Shown: piece by piece, positions 17,001 to 26,688 of the stretch | Numbering within the stretch: the first letter of the stretch is position 1 | Layout of the letters: every line of letters starts with the position of its first letter | Assembly: GCA_016882225.1 (NCBI GenBank) | Contig: VHCA01000001.1 | Coordinates: 1 to 53,202, forward strand | DNA: 53,202 nucleotides | Origin: Candidatus Pelagibacterales bacterium | GTDB taxonomy: Bacteria; Pseudomonadota; Alphaproteobacteria; Pelagibacterales; Pelagibacteraceae | Reading direction: 5' to 3' | Made by a program: the position numbers and the translations under genes | Notes under the pieces: model-generated | The model's database searches: none | Seen by the model: the letters and a program-made list of their open reading frames with translations, nothing else | What the model was told of the DNA's origin: nothing

Positions 17001-18286
17001 TATACGCTTGGTTTACTTCCTCCTGTAAACCAATTTAAAACCTCAATAGTATGAACTATTGGAATATTCGTTCCCTTTGATATTTGGGTAATACATCCGA
17101 TGTTACCTGTGGAAATAAAATCTGGTTTTACTTTATCAATATTATGAACTTTTCTTTGTAAAAGTTCTTGAGCCATTTCAGTATGAATTAAATTATAAGT
17201 TCCTGCAGAACCGCAGCACAAGTGACCATCTGGAATTTCTACAATTTCATTTCCAGTTTTTTTTAATAAATCAATTGGTTGTTGATGAACTTTTTGACCA
17301 TGCTGCATGGAACATGCTGAATGGTAAGCAATCTTATATTTTTTTGGAATTTCTTTAAAATTTAGTTTTATATTTTTTCCTAAATACTCAGTTACATCTT
17401 TTGTAAGATCTGAGATTACTTTTGCTTTTCGTCTTATGTCTTTATTTGGATGATCTCTTAATATGAAACCATAATCTTTAAGAGTTGTTCCGCAGCCCGA
17501 TGTATTAACTAATATCGCATCTAATTTTTTTTCCACATAAAGTTTATGCCAAATTTCAATATTTTTTATAAAATAGTGGTGTGCAGACTTTTCTTTTCCA
17601 AGGTGATGATTTAATGAACCGCAGCAATTAATAGTTTTTGGCACAAACACCTCAACGCCGTGTCTATTTAATATAGAAATTGAAGCATCATTAATATTTG
17701 GAGAAATTACTCTTTGAACACAGCCAGTTAAAAGAGCAACCCTTGCATAAATTTTTCCCTCAGGAGAATAGCATTCTTTATTTTTATACCTTGCAGTTGG
17801 AAAAGATGATGGCATAAACTGAATCATTTTTCTCATTTTTGGAGGAAGTAAGTACGTTACAGGGTAAAAGAAAAATATTAGGTACCCTATAAATTTAAAG
17901 AACCCTGGATTTGGTAAAGTTACAGATAAAACATACCGAATAAAACGATCGTATAATGGTCGCTTATAAGTTTTTTCTACATGATTTCTTCCATGGTCAA
18001 TAAGGTGCATGTAATTTACTCCTGATGGACAAGTCGTCATACAGGCATAACAGGAAAGACAACGGTCAATATGCTTTGCAATTTTTTCATTTGCAGGTTT
18101 ATTGTTCTCCAGCATGTCTTTAATAAGATAAATTCTGCCCCTTGGTCCATCTAATTCATCACCCGCAACCAAATATGTGGGACATGTCGAGTTACAAAAA
18201 CCACAGTGAACACACTTTCTTAAAATTTTCTCGCTCTCAACAATGTTACGATCTTGAAGTTGTTCATTATTAAATTTTGTTTGCAT
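17000..18286 (-). CDS. glcF: Glycolate oxidase iron-sulfur subunit
   Basis: GlcF passes electrons from the flavin subunits to the membrane quinone pool. The 428-aa protein has two [4Fe-4S] motifs near the N-terminus, CVHCGFCNSTCPT and CLSCYACMTTCPSG. Two cysteine-rich CCG-type domains follow (around NCCGSLNHH and HLCCGSAGTYN). It begins 2 bp after glcE and overlaps the following dehydrogenase by one base. The length is close to the usual ~405-430 aa. Together with GlcD and GlcE it oxidises glycolate, an abundant phytoplankton product, to glyoxylate. Confidence 0.95.
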   Translation of the reverse strand: MQTKFNNEQLQDRNIVESEKILRKCVHCGFCNSTCPTYLVAGDELDGPRGRIYLIKDMLENNKPANEKIAKHIDRCLSCYACMTTCPSGVNYMHLIDHGRNHVEKTYKRPLYDRFIRYVLSVTLPNPGFFKFIGYLIFFFYPVTYLLPPKMRKMIQFMPSSFPTARYKNKECYSPEGKIYARVALLTGCVQRVISPNINDASISILNRHGVEVFVPKTINCCGSLNHHLGKEKSAHHYFIKNIEIWHKLYVEKKLDAILVNTSGCGTTLKDYGFILRDHPNKDIRRKAKVISDLTKDVTEYLGKNIKLNFKEIPKKYKIAYHSACSMQHGQKVHQQPIDLLKKTGNEIVEIPDGHLCCGSAGTYNLIHTEMAQELLQRKVHNIDKVKPDFISTGNIGCITQISKGTNIPIVHTIEVLNWFTGGSKPSV

Positions 18287-18288
18287 AA

Positions 18289-19500
18289 TTATAACCCTGA
18301 ATACATCTTTCCTGGATTAAGAATACCCTTTGGATCAAAACTATCTTTAATACGCAAAGAAAGCTTTTTCATATTTTCATCTACAACTGTTAGAAAATCT
18401 TCTCGTATACGCACATGGGTTGGGGCCTTCATAATTGTTAAATGGCCATTAAAGTTTATAACTTTTTTTCTAAGTTGTCTTAACAGTACGCTATCTTCTT
18501 TTGCAATTTCAATCCAAATCAAATTTCCAGCCCAATCAACCACAAACTTTATATCCTCATTCGTAAACTGTTGTAAAAATTCCTCAGTAAAAACTGGAGG
18601 TAGTGAAATTTTAACAACTGTATTTTCTGAGTTATTAAAGAAACTAATGTCCGATGTACTTTTCCAAAAAATTCTTGATTGATAATTTTCAAGCACAAAA
18701 ATGTTTTGATGGTCTGAAAATAATTTTTTTAAACTTTTAATTCTTTCTGATACTGAAATTTTTGGTCCCTCTACACGAAGTGCAGTAATAGATGAGTTAG
18801 TGTCAATATCATTTAATGTAAAAAAGCTTGCCATACCTTCAGGATAATAGCAGGCTCCAGATATTTCGTAGGATGTTTGCATTGATTGAGAAAAAACGTT
18901 TAACGCTTTTTTAAGATTTAAATCGTATATTATAAGGGTTTGACTCTCATCATACCTGGGTTGAACTTTAAAAATGATTTCTGTGATTACTCCAAGCGTT
19001 CCGTAGGATCCCGAGATTAATTTACTAACATCATATCCAGTAACATTTTTAACTACGCTTCCTCCTGATTTTATTACTTCTCCTTTTCCATTAACCGCCC
19101 TAAAACCTAAGAGATGATCTCGAAGAGCGCCAGCTTTAAATCTTCTTGAACCAGAAAGGTTGCATGCAACTGCAGCACCGGCAGATCCCTTTAAGCTTTT
19201 ACCTTTATAGAGATATCCTAGATCTGACGGTTCAAAAGATAATTCTTGGTTTTTTTGTTCAAGCGTATTTTCTATTAACTCTAAAGAAGTTCCTGGTTTT
19301 ACTTTGATGTAAAGTTCATCTGGAAAATATTCAATAATTCCATCAAGCTTTTGAAGTTTTAATGTTTTTGAACATTGTATTTCCCTTCCAATTGCCTTAG
19401 ATCCAAAACCCATCACTTCAATTGGACTTCCTTCTAAAAAACAAGAATGTACAAATGTTTGTACATCCTGTTCGCTTGTGGGCGAGTAAACTTCTGACAT
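18289..19500 (-). CDS. glcE: Glycolate oxidase FAD-binding subunit
   Basis: This is the second flavin subunit of the glycolate oxidase complex. The 403-aa protein has the PCMH-type FAD-binding fold: KVKPGTSLELIENTLEQ, AVACNLSGSRRFKAGALRDHLLG, GGSVVKNVTGYDVSKLISGSYG. It ends in the typical FDPKGILNPGKMY. It overlaps the glcD stop by one base and precedes glcF by 2 bp. It is shorter and more diverged than GlcD, as usual for this subunit. Confidence 0.94.
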   Translation of the reverse strand: MSEVYSPTSEQDVQTFVHSCFLEGSPIEVMGFGSKAIGREIQCSKTLKLQKLDGIIEYFPDELYIKVKPGTSLELIENTLEQKNQELSFEPSDLGYLYKGKSLKGSAGAAVACNLSGSRRFKAGALRDHLLGFRAVNGKGEVIKSGGSVVKNVTGYDVSKLISGSYGTLGVITEIIFKVQPRYDESQTLIIYDLNLKKALNVFSQSMQTSYEISGACYYPEGMASFFTLNDIDTNSSITALRVEGPKISVSERIKSLKKLFSDHQNIFVLENYQSRIFWKSTSDISFFNNSENTVVKISLPPVFTEEFLQQFTNEDIKFVVDWAGNLIWIEIAKEDSVLLRQLRKKVINFNGHLTIMKAPTHVRIREDFLTVVDENMKKLSLRIKDSFDPKGILNPGKMYSGL

Positions 19501-20996
19501 TAAAATCTTGGAATATCTTTAAACTTTTCTTCTCCTGTCTTTACGTGCATTTTTCCTCCCTCTGCACACCTGTGAAGAATTGGATAAACTTTTCCTGGAT
19601 TTAAAAGTGATTTCTCATCAAACGCTTTTTTAATACTTAGTTGTTGTTGAATATCTTCATTGTTAAACATTTCACACATTAGTTCTCTTTTTTCTATTCC
19701 AATACCATGTTCTCCACTTAACACTCCGCCGGACTGAACACATAGTTTTAAAATATCAGCTCCAAAATCCTCAGCTTTTTTCAACTCTGCTGGTATGTTG
19801 GAGTCAAACATAATTAATGGATGTAAATTTCCATCACCTGCATGAAAACAGTTTGCAACACGAAGGTTATATTTCTTTGATAGTTTGTTAATTTCTTTTA
19901 AAACTTCTGGAAGTTTTTTTCTTGGAATTACCCCATCCATACACAGATAGTCTGGAGACATATCTCCAATTGCAGGAAAGGCAGCTTTTCTTCCAAGCCA
20001 AAACCTTAATCGTTCCTCATCATCTTTACTCGCTCTTAAATATTTAACTTTATTTTTTTGAGCAATTTGCTCAACTTTTGTTATTAAAACTCCAACCTCA
20101 CTCTCGGTACCGTCAAGTTCAACTATTAAAATTGCTTCAACATCTAGAGGGTATCCAGCTTTTGAATAATCGTTGGTTGCTTTGATTAGGGGTTTGTCCA
20201 TAATTTCCATAGCAGCAGGTATAACGCCGCCTGAAATAATATCTGAAACCGTTTTGCCAGCTTCTTCTATGCTGTCAAATCCTAACAACAAAGCTTTAAC
20301 ACTTTGAGGTTTTTTTAAAATTTTAACCGTAACTTCGGTAAGTACTCCAAGAAGTCCTTCAGATCCCGTAATCAAACCTAGCAAATCATAACCTTCGGAT
20401 TCAATTTTTTTTCCACCAAATCGCAAAATCGTTCCATCCATCAAAACGATTTCAACTCCAAGAACATTGTTTGTTGTCATTCCATATTTTAAACAATGAA
20501 CACCTCCAGAATTTTCTGCAATATTTCCGCCTATGGAACATGCAATCTGGCTCGAAGGATCTGGTGCGTAGTAAAAGCCTCGATCTTCTACTGCCTTAGT
20601 AATTGATAAATTTGTAACTCCAGGCTGCGTAACTACGCATCTGTTTTCATAATCAACCTCTAAAATTTTTTTAAATTTAGTGAGACTTAAAAGAACACAA
20701 TCCTTTAATGGCAGAGCTCCTCCGGATAATCCTGTACCAGCTCCTCGTGGAACAACTTTAATATTATTTTCGTTACAATACTTAAGAATATCGCTCACTT
20801 CTTCAGTATTTTCTGGCAAAACTACAATCATCGGCTTTTGCTTGTAAGCGCTTAGTGCATCAGTTTCGTAAGGTGTGACTCCCTCGGAGTCTGAAATAAT
20901 ATTATTAGAATTCGTAAATTTTTTTAGGTCAGAAACTATTTTTTCTTTATCAAAAAGAACCCTTTGATCGACCTCTGGCATTAGTAAAGTAGTCAT
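19500..20996 (-). CDS. glcD: Glycolate oxidase catalytic FAD subunit
   Basis: GlcD oxidises glycolate (and often D-lactate) to the 2-oxo acid. The 498-aa protein has the FAD-binding motif PRGAGTGLSGGALPL and PDPSSQIACSIGGNIAENSGG. The C-terminal FAD oxidase region includes FHAGDGNLHPLI and SGEHGIGIEKRE, ending in LNPGKVYP. The order glcD-glcE-glcF with 1-2 bp junctions identifies the glycolate oxidase rather than a stand-alone D-lactate dehydrogenase. Its start follows the aminotransferase gene by 59 bp, with no clear promoter seen there. Confidence 0.95.
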   Translation of the reverse strand: MTTLLMPEVDQRVLFDKEKIVSDLKKFTNSNNIISDSEGVTPYETDALSAYKQKPMIVVLPENTEEVSDILKYCNENNIKVVPRGAGTGLSGGALPLKDCVLLSLTKFKKILEVDYENRCVVTQPGVTNLSITKAVEDRGFYYAPDPSSQIACSIGGNIAENSGGVHCLKYGMTTNNVLGVEIVLMDGTILRFGGKKIESEGYDLLGLITGSEGLLGVLTEVTVKILKKPQSVKALLLGFDSIEEAGKTVSDIISGGVIPAAMEIMDKPLIKATNDYSKAGYPLDVEAILIVELDGTESEVGVLITKVEQIAQKNKVKYLRASKDDEERLRFWLGRKAAFPAIGDMSPDYLCMDGVIPRKKLPEVLKEINKLSKKYNLRVANCFHAGDGNLHPLIMFDSNIPAELKKAEDFGADILKLCVQSGGVLSGEHGIGIEKRELMCEMFNNEDIQQQLSIKKAFDEKSLLNPGKVYPILHRCAEGGKMHVKTGEEKFKDIPRF

Positions 20997-21055
20997 AAAT
21001 CTCTATTACAATATGAAATATATATAGGAAATGCGACTAGGATAACAAAGATATT

Positions 21056-22216
21056 TCAGACGATTTTTTTTATTTTTTCTAATGCTTTCTCAATGTTTTC
21101 ATAAGAATTTGCAAAACTAAACCTAACATAATTTTTTGCTGACTTTCCAAAGCTAGTACCAGGAATAATTGCAACCCCAGCTTCGTATAAACATTTATCC
21201 GAAAATGTTGCACCATCCATTCCTGTACCACTTATATTTGGAAAAACATAAAAAGCACCGCCAGGATTGTTGCACTTAATTCCTCTGATACTATTTAATC
21301 CACTTACAATGAGTTTCCTTCTTCTTGAAAACTCTTTCATCATTTCATCTAAAAAATCATGAGATCCGTCTAACGCAGCTAAAGCGGCTATCTGACTTGC
21401 AGCAGCAGGGCATGAATGATCATTGATGCAAAGTTTTATTACTTCATCTACAATTTTCTGAGGCCATATACTCCATCCCATTCTCCAGCCCGTCATTGCA
21501 TACGTTTTGCTCCAGCCATCAAGAATTATTAAACGATCAAATAATTCAGGATAATGTAAAAACGAAGGCATTTTTTTTCCATCATAAATTTGTCTACTAT
21601 AAATTTCGTCACTTAAAATCGTAACATCCGGAAATTTTTTTAATCCCTTAACGAGGGCATCAATTTGTTCTTTTTCTATTAAGCCTCCTGTCGGATTTTG
21701 AGGATTATTAACAATAAGTAATCGTGTACGTTCGTTGATTAACTTTAAAACCTCTTCAGCTTTAAAAGAATAATTATGTTCCTCTTTTAAACACATTGGA
21801 ACAGCTTTTGCGCCTGAATAATTAATCATAGACTCATAAATTGGAAAACCTGGTTCTGGATAAATAATTTCTGATCCCTTTTCTCCAAACATTAGTATAG
21901 AAAAAAACATAGTCGGCTTACCACCTGGCATAATGACAACCCTAGATGCATCAATATTTGCTCCATATAATCTTTTAACGTGACGAGATACTCCCTCTCT
22001 TAACTCTAATAGTCCATTTGCTGGAGTGTACCCGTGATGACCATCATCAAGAGCTTTTTTTGCAGCTTCAACAATATGTTTTGGAGTTTTAAAATCTGGC
22101 TGGCCTATCCCAAGATTAATTATTTCTTTTCCTTGAGATTCTAATGCTTTCGCTTTTGCAAGTACTACAAATGCATTTTCTATTCCAAGTTTTGAAATGC
22201 TATTTGCTAGTTTCAT
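21056..22216 (-). CDS. Class I/II PLP-dependent aminotransferase
   Basis: The 386-aa enzyme belongs to the aspartate/alanine aminotransferase fold family. The PLP lysine is in GWSKTYAMTGWRMGW, with upstream NNPQNPTGG and SDEIYSRQIYDG typical of subgroup I. The C-terminal arginine for the substrate carboxylate is in YVRFSFANS. Two bases separate it from the FMN dehydrogenase gene upstream and it is followed by glcD. In this setting it may aminate glyoxylate, pyruvate or another 2-oxo acid made by the neighbours, but the specificity is inferred only from context. Confidence 0.88.
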   Translation of the reverse strand: MKLANSISKLGIENAFVVLAKAKALESQGKEIINLGIGQPDFKTPKHIVEAAKKALDDGHHGYTPANGLLELREGVSRHVKRLYGANIDASRVVIMPGGKPTMFFSILMFGEKGSEIIYPEPGFPIYESMINYSGAKAVPMCLKEEHNYSFKAEEVLKLINERTRLLIVNNPQNPTGGLIEKEQIDALVKGLKKFPDVTILSDEIYSRQIYDGKKMPSFLHYPELFDRLIILDGWSKTYAMTGWRMGWSIWPQKIVDEVIKLCINDHSCPAAASQIAALAALDGSHDFLDEMMKEFSRRRKLIVSGLNSIRGIKCNNPGGAFYVFPNISGTGMDGATFSDKCLYEAGVAIIPGTSFGKSAKNYVRFSFANSYENIEKALEKIKKIV

Positions 22217-22218
22217 AA

Positions 22219-23367
22219 TTATCTAAACAGAACTTTGTCCTTGGTAATCTCTTTAATTGATCTGCAACCCATCAAAGTCATATTTCTATAAATCTCGTCA
22301 TACATAATTTTTAAAACGGCTTCTACGCCCTTTTGACCTGCTGCAGATAGAGCATAAAGATATCCTTTTCCAAATGAACAGGCTTTTGCACCTAAGGCTA
22401 ATGCTTTAAGAACATGAGTTCCACGTCTTATTCCGCCATCTAAAATAATTTCAATCTTATCTCCAACCGCATCAGCTATTCTTGGTAAAATATCAAATGG
22501 AGACAGTGATGCATCCAATTGTCTTCCGCCATGATTGGATATCATAATGGCAGTAGCTCCAATATCGATTGCTTTTTTTGCATCCTCAACTGAAACCACT
22601 CCTTTAATAGCGAAAGGTCCGTTCCATTTTTTAACTGCGTACTCCGCGTCTTTCCAATTCATTCTTGGGTCAAACTGAGAGTTAATATAATCAATAATAG
22701 ATGTCTCAATAGACTGACCATTTTTTTGAGTATGAGCAAGATTTGCTAGCTTAAATTTTTCATGCAAAAAATAATTTAAACTCCATGATGGATGTAACGC
22801 AAAACTTAAAAGACTAGAAAGAGTAAGTTTTGGCGGTGTTGTAAAACCAGTTCGCCTATCCCTTTCTCTGTTTCCTGCAACAATCGTGTCAACGGTAAGA
22901 CACATAGCTTTAAACCCTGCTCGCTTACACCTTTCAATTAAATCATCTGTTAAACTTTTATCTTTATGAATATACAGCTGGAACAATTTAGGCCCTCCTG
23001 TGTGATTTCCGATGGCCTCAATACTTGTCGTTGACATAGTTGACATACTGAAAAAAGTTCCAAATTTTTCTGCAGCTTTTGATGAACCCCTTTCTCCGTC
23101 ATGATGGTAAAGTCGATGCATCGCAGTTGGAGCAAGAAATAAGGGCATGTTAATTTTTTGCCCAAAAACTGTGGTTGAAGTATCAATGCTACTTACATCT
23201 CTTAAAACGTTTGGAATAAGATCACATTTATTAAATGAATCCGTATTTCTCTTAAGGGTTACTTCATCATCTGCTCCGCCGTCGATATAGTGAAAAATTG
23301 GGGAAGGTAATCTCTTTTTTGCAAATTTTCTAAAATCATCAACGTTATAGCATTTAGCTATGGACAT
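22219..23367 (-). CDS. lldD: FMN-dependent alpha-hydroxy-acid dehydrogenase (LldD-like)
   Basis: This TIM-barrel flavoenzyme oxidises an L-2-hydroxy acid, probably L-lactate, to the keto acid. The 382-aa protein has YIDGGADDE near the N-terminus, and FLAPTAMHRLYHHDGE and LFQLYIHKDK in the middle. The FMN/catalytic motif is MISNHGGRQLDAS, with DGGIRRGTHVLKALALGAKA after it. L-lactate dehydrogenase is the best fit, but (S)-2-hydroxy-acid oxidase or mandelate-type activity is possible. It is 2 bp before the aminotransferase in the same transcription unit as glcDEF, making a cluster for both D- and L-hydroxy acids. Confidence 0.88.
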   Translation of the reverse strand: MSIAKCYNVDDFRKFAKKRLPSPIFHYIDGGADDEVTLKRNTDSFNKCDLIPNVLRDVSSIDTSTTVFGQKINMPLFLAPTAMHRLYHHDGERGSSKAAEKFGTFFSMSTMSTTSIEAIGNHTGGPKLFQLYIHKDKSLTDDLIERCKRAGFKAMCLTVDTIVAGNRERDRRTGFTTPPKLTLSSLLSFALHPSWSLNYFLHEKFKLANLAHTQKNGQSIETSIIDYINSQFDPRMNWKDAEYAVKKWNGPFAIKGVVSVEDAKKAIDIGATAIMISNHGGRQLDASLSPFDILPRIADAVGDKIEIILDGGIRRGTHVLKALALGAKACSFGKGYLYALSAAGQKGVEAVLKIMYDEIYRNMTLMGCRSIKEITKDKVLFR

Positions 23368-23375
23368 TGAGGATA

Positions 23376-23879
23376 TTAGAATCTTGTTTGAAGATTTATC
23401 GTGTAGCTATTTGCTCCAGGATTTTTACTTCCTAGACTTGCATTAGATAAATGATTGTAAGCTGCTCCTATAAAACTATCTTTGCTAAAATTAAAGCCTG
23501 CTCGTACTTGGGACTTGAATTCAACAGTGTGTCCAAGATCTTTTCCATCACCTTTATGATAAAGCCCAGGAGTAAAGCTTGGAGTTATAGTTAATAAATT
23601 ATCAAAAAGTTGATAGTCAATTTTAAATCCAGTGAAACCATAGACTGCACTTTTTTCAGTTGCAAAAAAACCGGCTACTGGTTTTACATCTCCTATTGGA
23701 GAAGAAAAAAGTTTATCTTTAAAACCATAATCTACTTCAACTAAGGATGCGTTTTTTCCTTTATCGCTAAAGTCGAAATTTCCAAACGATAAAGTCCAAG
23801 GACCTGTTTCAGCAAATGAGATTTTGCTGAAAAAAGTTACACTTAAAATTACTAATATAAATTTTGTCTTTAAATTCAT
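23376..23879 (-). CDS. PagL-like acyloxyacyl hydrolase family outer-membrane protein
   Basis: The 167-aa protein has a signal peptide (cleavage after SFAE or near residue 23) and alternating beta strands ending in an aromatic residue (TRF), as in small outer-membrane barrels. NHLSNASLG fits the PagL His-x-Ser-Asn-Ala motif (His143, Ser145). PagL removes a 3-O-acyl chain from lipid A. The third catalytic residue, Glu 14 positions after the histidine in PagL, is Asn157 here, so activity is doubtful or differently arranged. It lies 8 bp before the lldD-like gene. A structural barrel role is an alternative. Confidence 0.62.
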   Translation of the reverse strand: MNLKTKFILVILSVTFFSKISFAETGPWTLSFGNFDFSDKGKNASLVEVDYGFKDKLFSSPIGDVKPVAGFFATEKSAVYGFTGFKIDYQLFDNLLTITPSFTPGLYHKGDGKDLGHTVEFKSQVRAGFNFSKDSFIGAAYNHLSNASLGSKNPGANSYTINLQTRF

Positions 23880-23937
23880 TAATAAGGCCTTTATTTATTA
23901 AAATTTAAGGAAATGCAACTACGAAAAAAAGTATTTT

Positions 23938-24306
23938 TTAAGAATTTATTTTACTTTTCCTAATAATTTTTGAAATGATTATTAAACCTATTAAAAAAAT
24001 ACCTACAGGAATTACCCAAAGCATAGCATTGGATGCGTTCAGTTTTGGTGTCATTACAATCCACTCACCATATCTAGAAGTTAAATAATCATAAATTTGT
24101 TGTTCAGTTTCGCCATTGCTTAGTTTTTTTTCAACAAGTTTTTTTAGGTCCACTGCAAAATCGGAATTAGATTCGTAAACATTTTGACCCTGACAAACAA
24201 TACAGCGCAAATTTTTATAAATCTTATTTTTTAATTCATCATTTCCAAAAGAAAATTTGGTAGCCAAAAGAGAAAAAAATAAAATAAATAAAACTTTTTT
24301 TATCAT
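23938..24306 (-). CDS. ccmH: Cytochrome c maturation protein CcmH (CycL)
   Basis: CcmH is a membrane-anchored thiol oxidoreductase that keeps the apocytochrome CXXCH cysteines reduced for heme attachment. The 122-aa protein has an N-terminal signal and the motif LRCIVCQGQNV with Cys35 and Cys38. It also has the conserved YDYLTSRYGEWIVMTP segment and one C-terminal membrane helix. It shares one base with ccmG. The long TPR part (CcmI) that some bacteria carry is not in this gene. Confidence 0.94.
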   Translation of the reverse strand: MIKKVLFILFFSLLATKFSFGNDELKNKIYKNLRCIVCQGQNVYESNSDFAVDLKKLVEKKLSNGETEQQIYDYLTSRYGEWIVMTPKLNASNAMLWVIPVGIFLIGLIIISKIIRKSKINS

Positions 24307-24821
24307 TACTTTAAGGCAACTATTGCTTTAACAACATCCTGATTTAACGGCCCAATATGTCTAAAAACTATTTTATTTTTTTTAATAACATATGTTTCTG
24401 GAATACCGTAAGCACCAAAATGAATAGCAACTTCTCCTTTAGAATCAGATCCAATAGCATCAAATGGATCTCCTAGTTCATTAAGAAATTTTTTAGCATT
24501 AGATGCATTATCCTTGTAGTTTATGCCAACTAAAAATAATTTATATTTTTTCTTTAACTCATTAAGCATGGGATGTTCAATTCTACAAGGCACACACCAA
24601 GAAGCCCAAAAATTTAAAACTACAATCTCTTTTGTGCTAAAATCTTGATTGGTAATCCTTCTGTTTATATCTTTAAAGTTTTCCATGGAAAATTCTGGAA
24701 CAGATTTTCCAATCATAGATCTTGGTTGATAGGTTTTTTCTGAGAGTAAAACTTTATAAAAAAATAAAAAAATTAAGATTAATAATATACTTAAAATTAT
24801 AATTCTTATTTTATGACTCAT
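24306..24821 (-). CDS. ccmG: Thiol:disulfide interchange protein CcmG/DsbE
   Basis: CcmG is a periplasmic membrane-anchored thioredoxin that supplies reductant to the cytochrome c maturation machinery. The 171-aa protein has one N-terminal helix and the active site FWASWCVPCR with Cys76 and Cys79. It also shows the family segment GIPETYVIKKNKI. It overlaps ccmF by 11 bp and ccmH by one base. Confidence 0.95.
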   Translation of the reverse strand: MSHKIRIIILSILLILIFLFFYKVLLSEKTYQPRSMIGKSVPEFSMENFKDINRRITNQDFSTKEIVVLNFWASWCVPCRIEHPMLNELKKKYKLFLVGINYKDNASNAKKFLNELGDPFDAIGSDSKGEVAIHFGAYGIPETYVIKKNKIVFRHIGPLNQDVVKAIVALK

Positions 24822-26688
24822 TCTGCTTCCTAAATATTCTAATCAAACCACCAAAAATAATTAATGAAATCGATATCCAGATCCATAGCATCAAAGGCTT
24901 ATGGTAAAATCTAATCATTATTTTATCACCTTCAAACTCTGATAAATTTATTGCAAGATAATAATCCCCAAACAAAGTACTTTTTATACTGGTCTCTGAT
25001 GTTACCTGGACTGGTTGAAGATACTTTCTAAGTGATGGGGAAAGCTCAAAAGCTCTTGTTCCATCTTTTATTAAAAAATTTCCAATTATTTCCTCAAAAT
25101 TTTTCCCTTGAGATTTTAGAATATTTTTAAATTGTATTTCAATTGCATTTTGCTTTATGGTTTGACCCACTTTGATTGGAACATTAATTTCTTTAGATAG
25201 ATAAGCATTTATAAAAATAGAAAAAACTAAGATACCAAAACCAAAATGAGAAATATTTCTTGCTAAGTTTTTAGAAATAATTTTCTGTTTAAACACATCG
25301 ATAATTACTGCAATAATTAAATAGATAGAGAAAAAAACTCCTAAAAATAAGAGTAAAGAAAAATCTTTTAAATAAAAAAAAATTATTATTGAGGATACTA
25401 ATGTTAAAAAAGAGATTTGTAGAATTGCTTTAATTAAAGATTGTTTATTAAATTTATACCACTCTAATAAGGGTCCATGTGCCATAAACCATAAAAGCAC
25501 AATCACAAATGGCGCAAGCAAAGCATTATAATAATTTGGACCTACGGAAATACTTTTTTCAAATAAAGCATCAAGAAAAATTGGATAAAGAGTTCCAACC
25601 ATAACAACGACTAAAAAGAAAATCATAAAACAATTGTTTATTAATATGAAGCTACCCCTTGACCAAAATATTAAAACGTTAGGCATTGGACTCTTTGGAA
25701 ATTTTAGAATGAAAATTAAAAAAGCAAAAAAACTAATAATCATAATGACGGCTAAAATATACAAACCTCTATCAGGATCGTTTGCAAAGGCATGAACTGA
25801 ATTTAAAATGCCTGAACGAACCAAAAAGGTTCCAAGCAAACTTGTTGTAAACGTTAATATTGCAAGCAATGCTGTCCAGGAGAAAAATTTTTCTGTTTTC
25901 ATAGATGTAATGTTTGAATGTAAAAGAGCAGTCGACGCCAACCAGGGTACTAAAGATGCGTTTTCAACTGGATCCCAAAACCAAAACCCACCCCAACCCA
26001 ACTCATAGTAAGCCCAAATAGATCCAAGTCCAATACCAACAGTTAAAAATGTCCATGCAATAACAATCCATAATGATGCCTGCTTACTCCATAACTTAGT
26101 AAATTCTTCAAGATACAAACCTGCTAAAGCAAAACTAAAAATAATCGAAAATCCAACGTAACCTACGTAAAGAAATGGAGGATGAATTGAAAGCAAAGGA
26201 TCTTGAAGTATTGGATTTAAACCCAATCCCTCAGCTGGTGTTGGTCGTATCACATCAAAAGGATTGGATGTAAAAATTAAAAAAATTAAAAAAAATAAAA
26301 TTAAAATGTTTTGAAAAAAAATGGTTAGATACTTCAAATTGTCTCTAACTCCTGAAAAAGAAAACAACGATGAAAATATAGCAAGGATTAAGATAAATAA
26401 GACCATACTTCCTTCATGATTTCCCCATGAACCCGAAATTTTATAAAATAATGGCTTTTGACTATGAGAGTTTTGATAAACTGCAGTATTTGAAAAATCA
26501 GATATTGCAAAAGACCACAGTAAAAGAATAAACGCTAAAAAAACAAATACAGTAACTAAAAAATTTAAATATCTAACTTTCTGAAAATTATTTTTTTTTT
26601 TAAAAAAATTTAACGAATAACTAAAAAGTAAATAAAAATTTAATAGTAAAGCAATTATTAAAGAGCTATTTCCAAAAGTTCCAATCAT
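24811..26688 (-). CDS. ccmF: Heme lyase CcmF
   Basis: CcmF is the large inner-membrane protein that joins heme from CcmE to apocytochrome c. The 625-aa protein has about 15 helices and the tryptophan-rich WWD domain (ELGWGGFWFWDPVENASLVP). Conserved surroundings include GSWGNHEGSM, NPILQDPLLSIHPPFLYVGY and GTFLVRSGILNSVHAFANDP. It is slightly shorter than the usual ~640-660 aa. It overlaps ccmE by 4 bp and ccmG by 11 bp. Confidence 0.96.
   Translation of the reverse strand: MIGTFGNSSLIIALLLNFYLLFSYSLNFFKKKNNFQKVRYLNFLVTVFVFLAFILLLWSFAISDFSNTAVYQNSHSQKPLFYKISGSWGNHEGSMVLFILILAIFSSLFSFSGVRDNLKYLTIFFQNILILFFLIFLIFTSNPFDVIRPTPAEGLGLNPILQDPLLSIHPPFLYVGYVGFSIIFSFALAGLYLEEFTKLWSKQASLWIVIAWTFLTVGIGLGSIWAYYELGWGGFWFWDPVENASLVPWLASTALLHSNITSMKTEKFFSWTALLAILTFTTSLLGTFLVRSGILNSVHAFANDPDRGLYILAVIMIISFFAFLIFILKFPKSPMPNVLIFWSRGSFILINNCFMIFFLVVVMVGTLYPIFLDALFEKSISVGPNYYNALLAPFVIVLLWFMAHGPLLEWYKFNKQSLIKAILQISFLTLVSSIIIFFYLKDFSLLLFLGVFFSIYLIIAVIIDVFKQKIISKNLARNISHFGFGILVFSIFINAYLSKEINVPIKVGQTIKQNAIEIQFKNILKSQGKNFEEIIGNFLIKDGTRAFELSPSLRKYLQPVQVTSETSIKSTLFGDYYLAINLSEFEGDKIMIRFYHKPLMLWIWISISLIIFGGLIRIFRKQNES

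Noticed and set aside
18254-18682. 142-codon open frame antisense to glcE
   Set aside because: It lies opposite a well-conserved gene and has no recognisable domain; long antisense frames are common in AT-rich DNA here.
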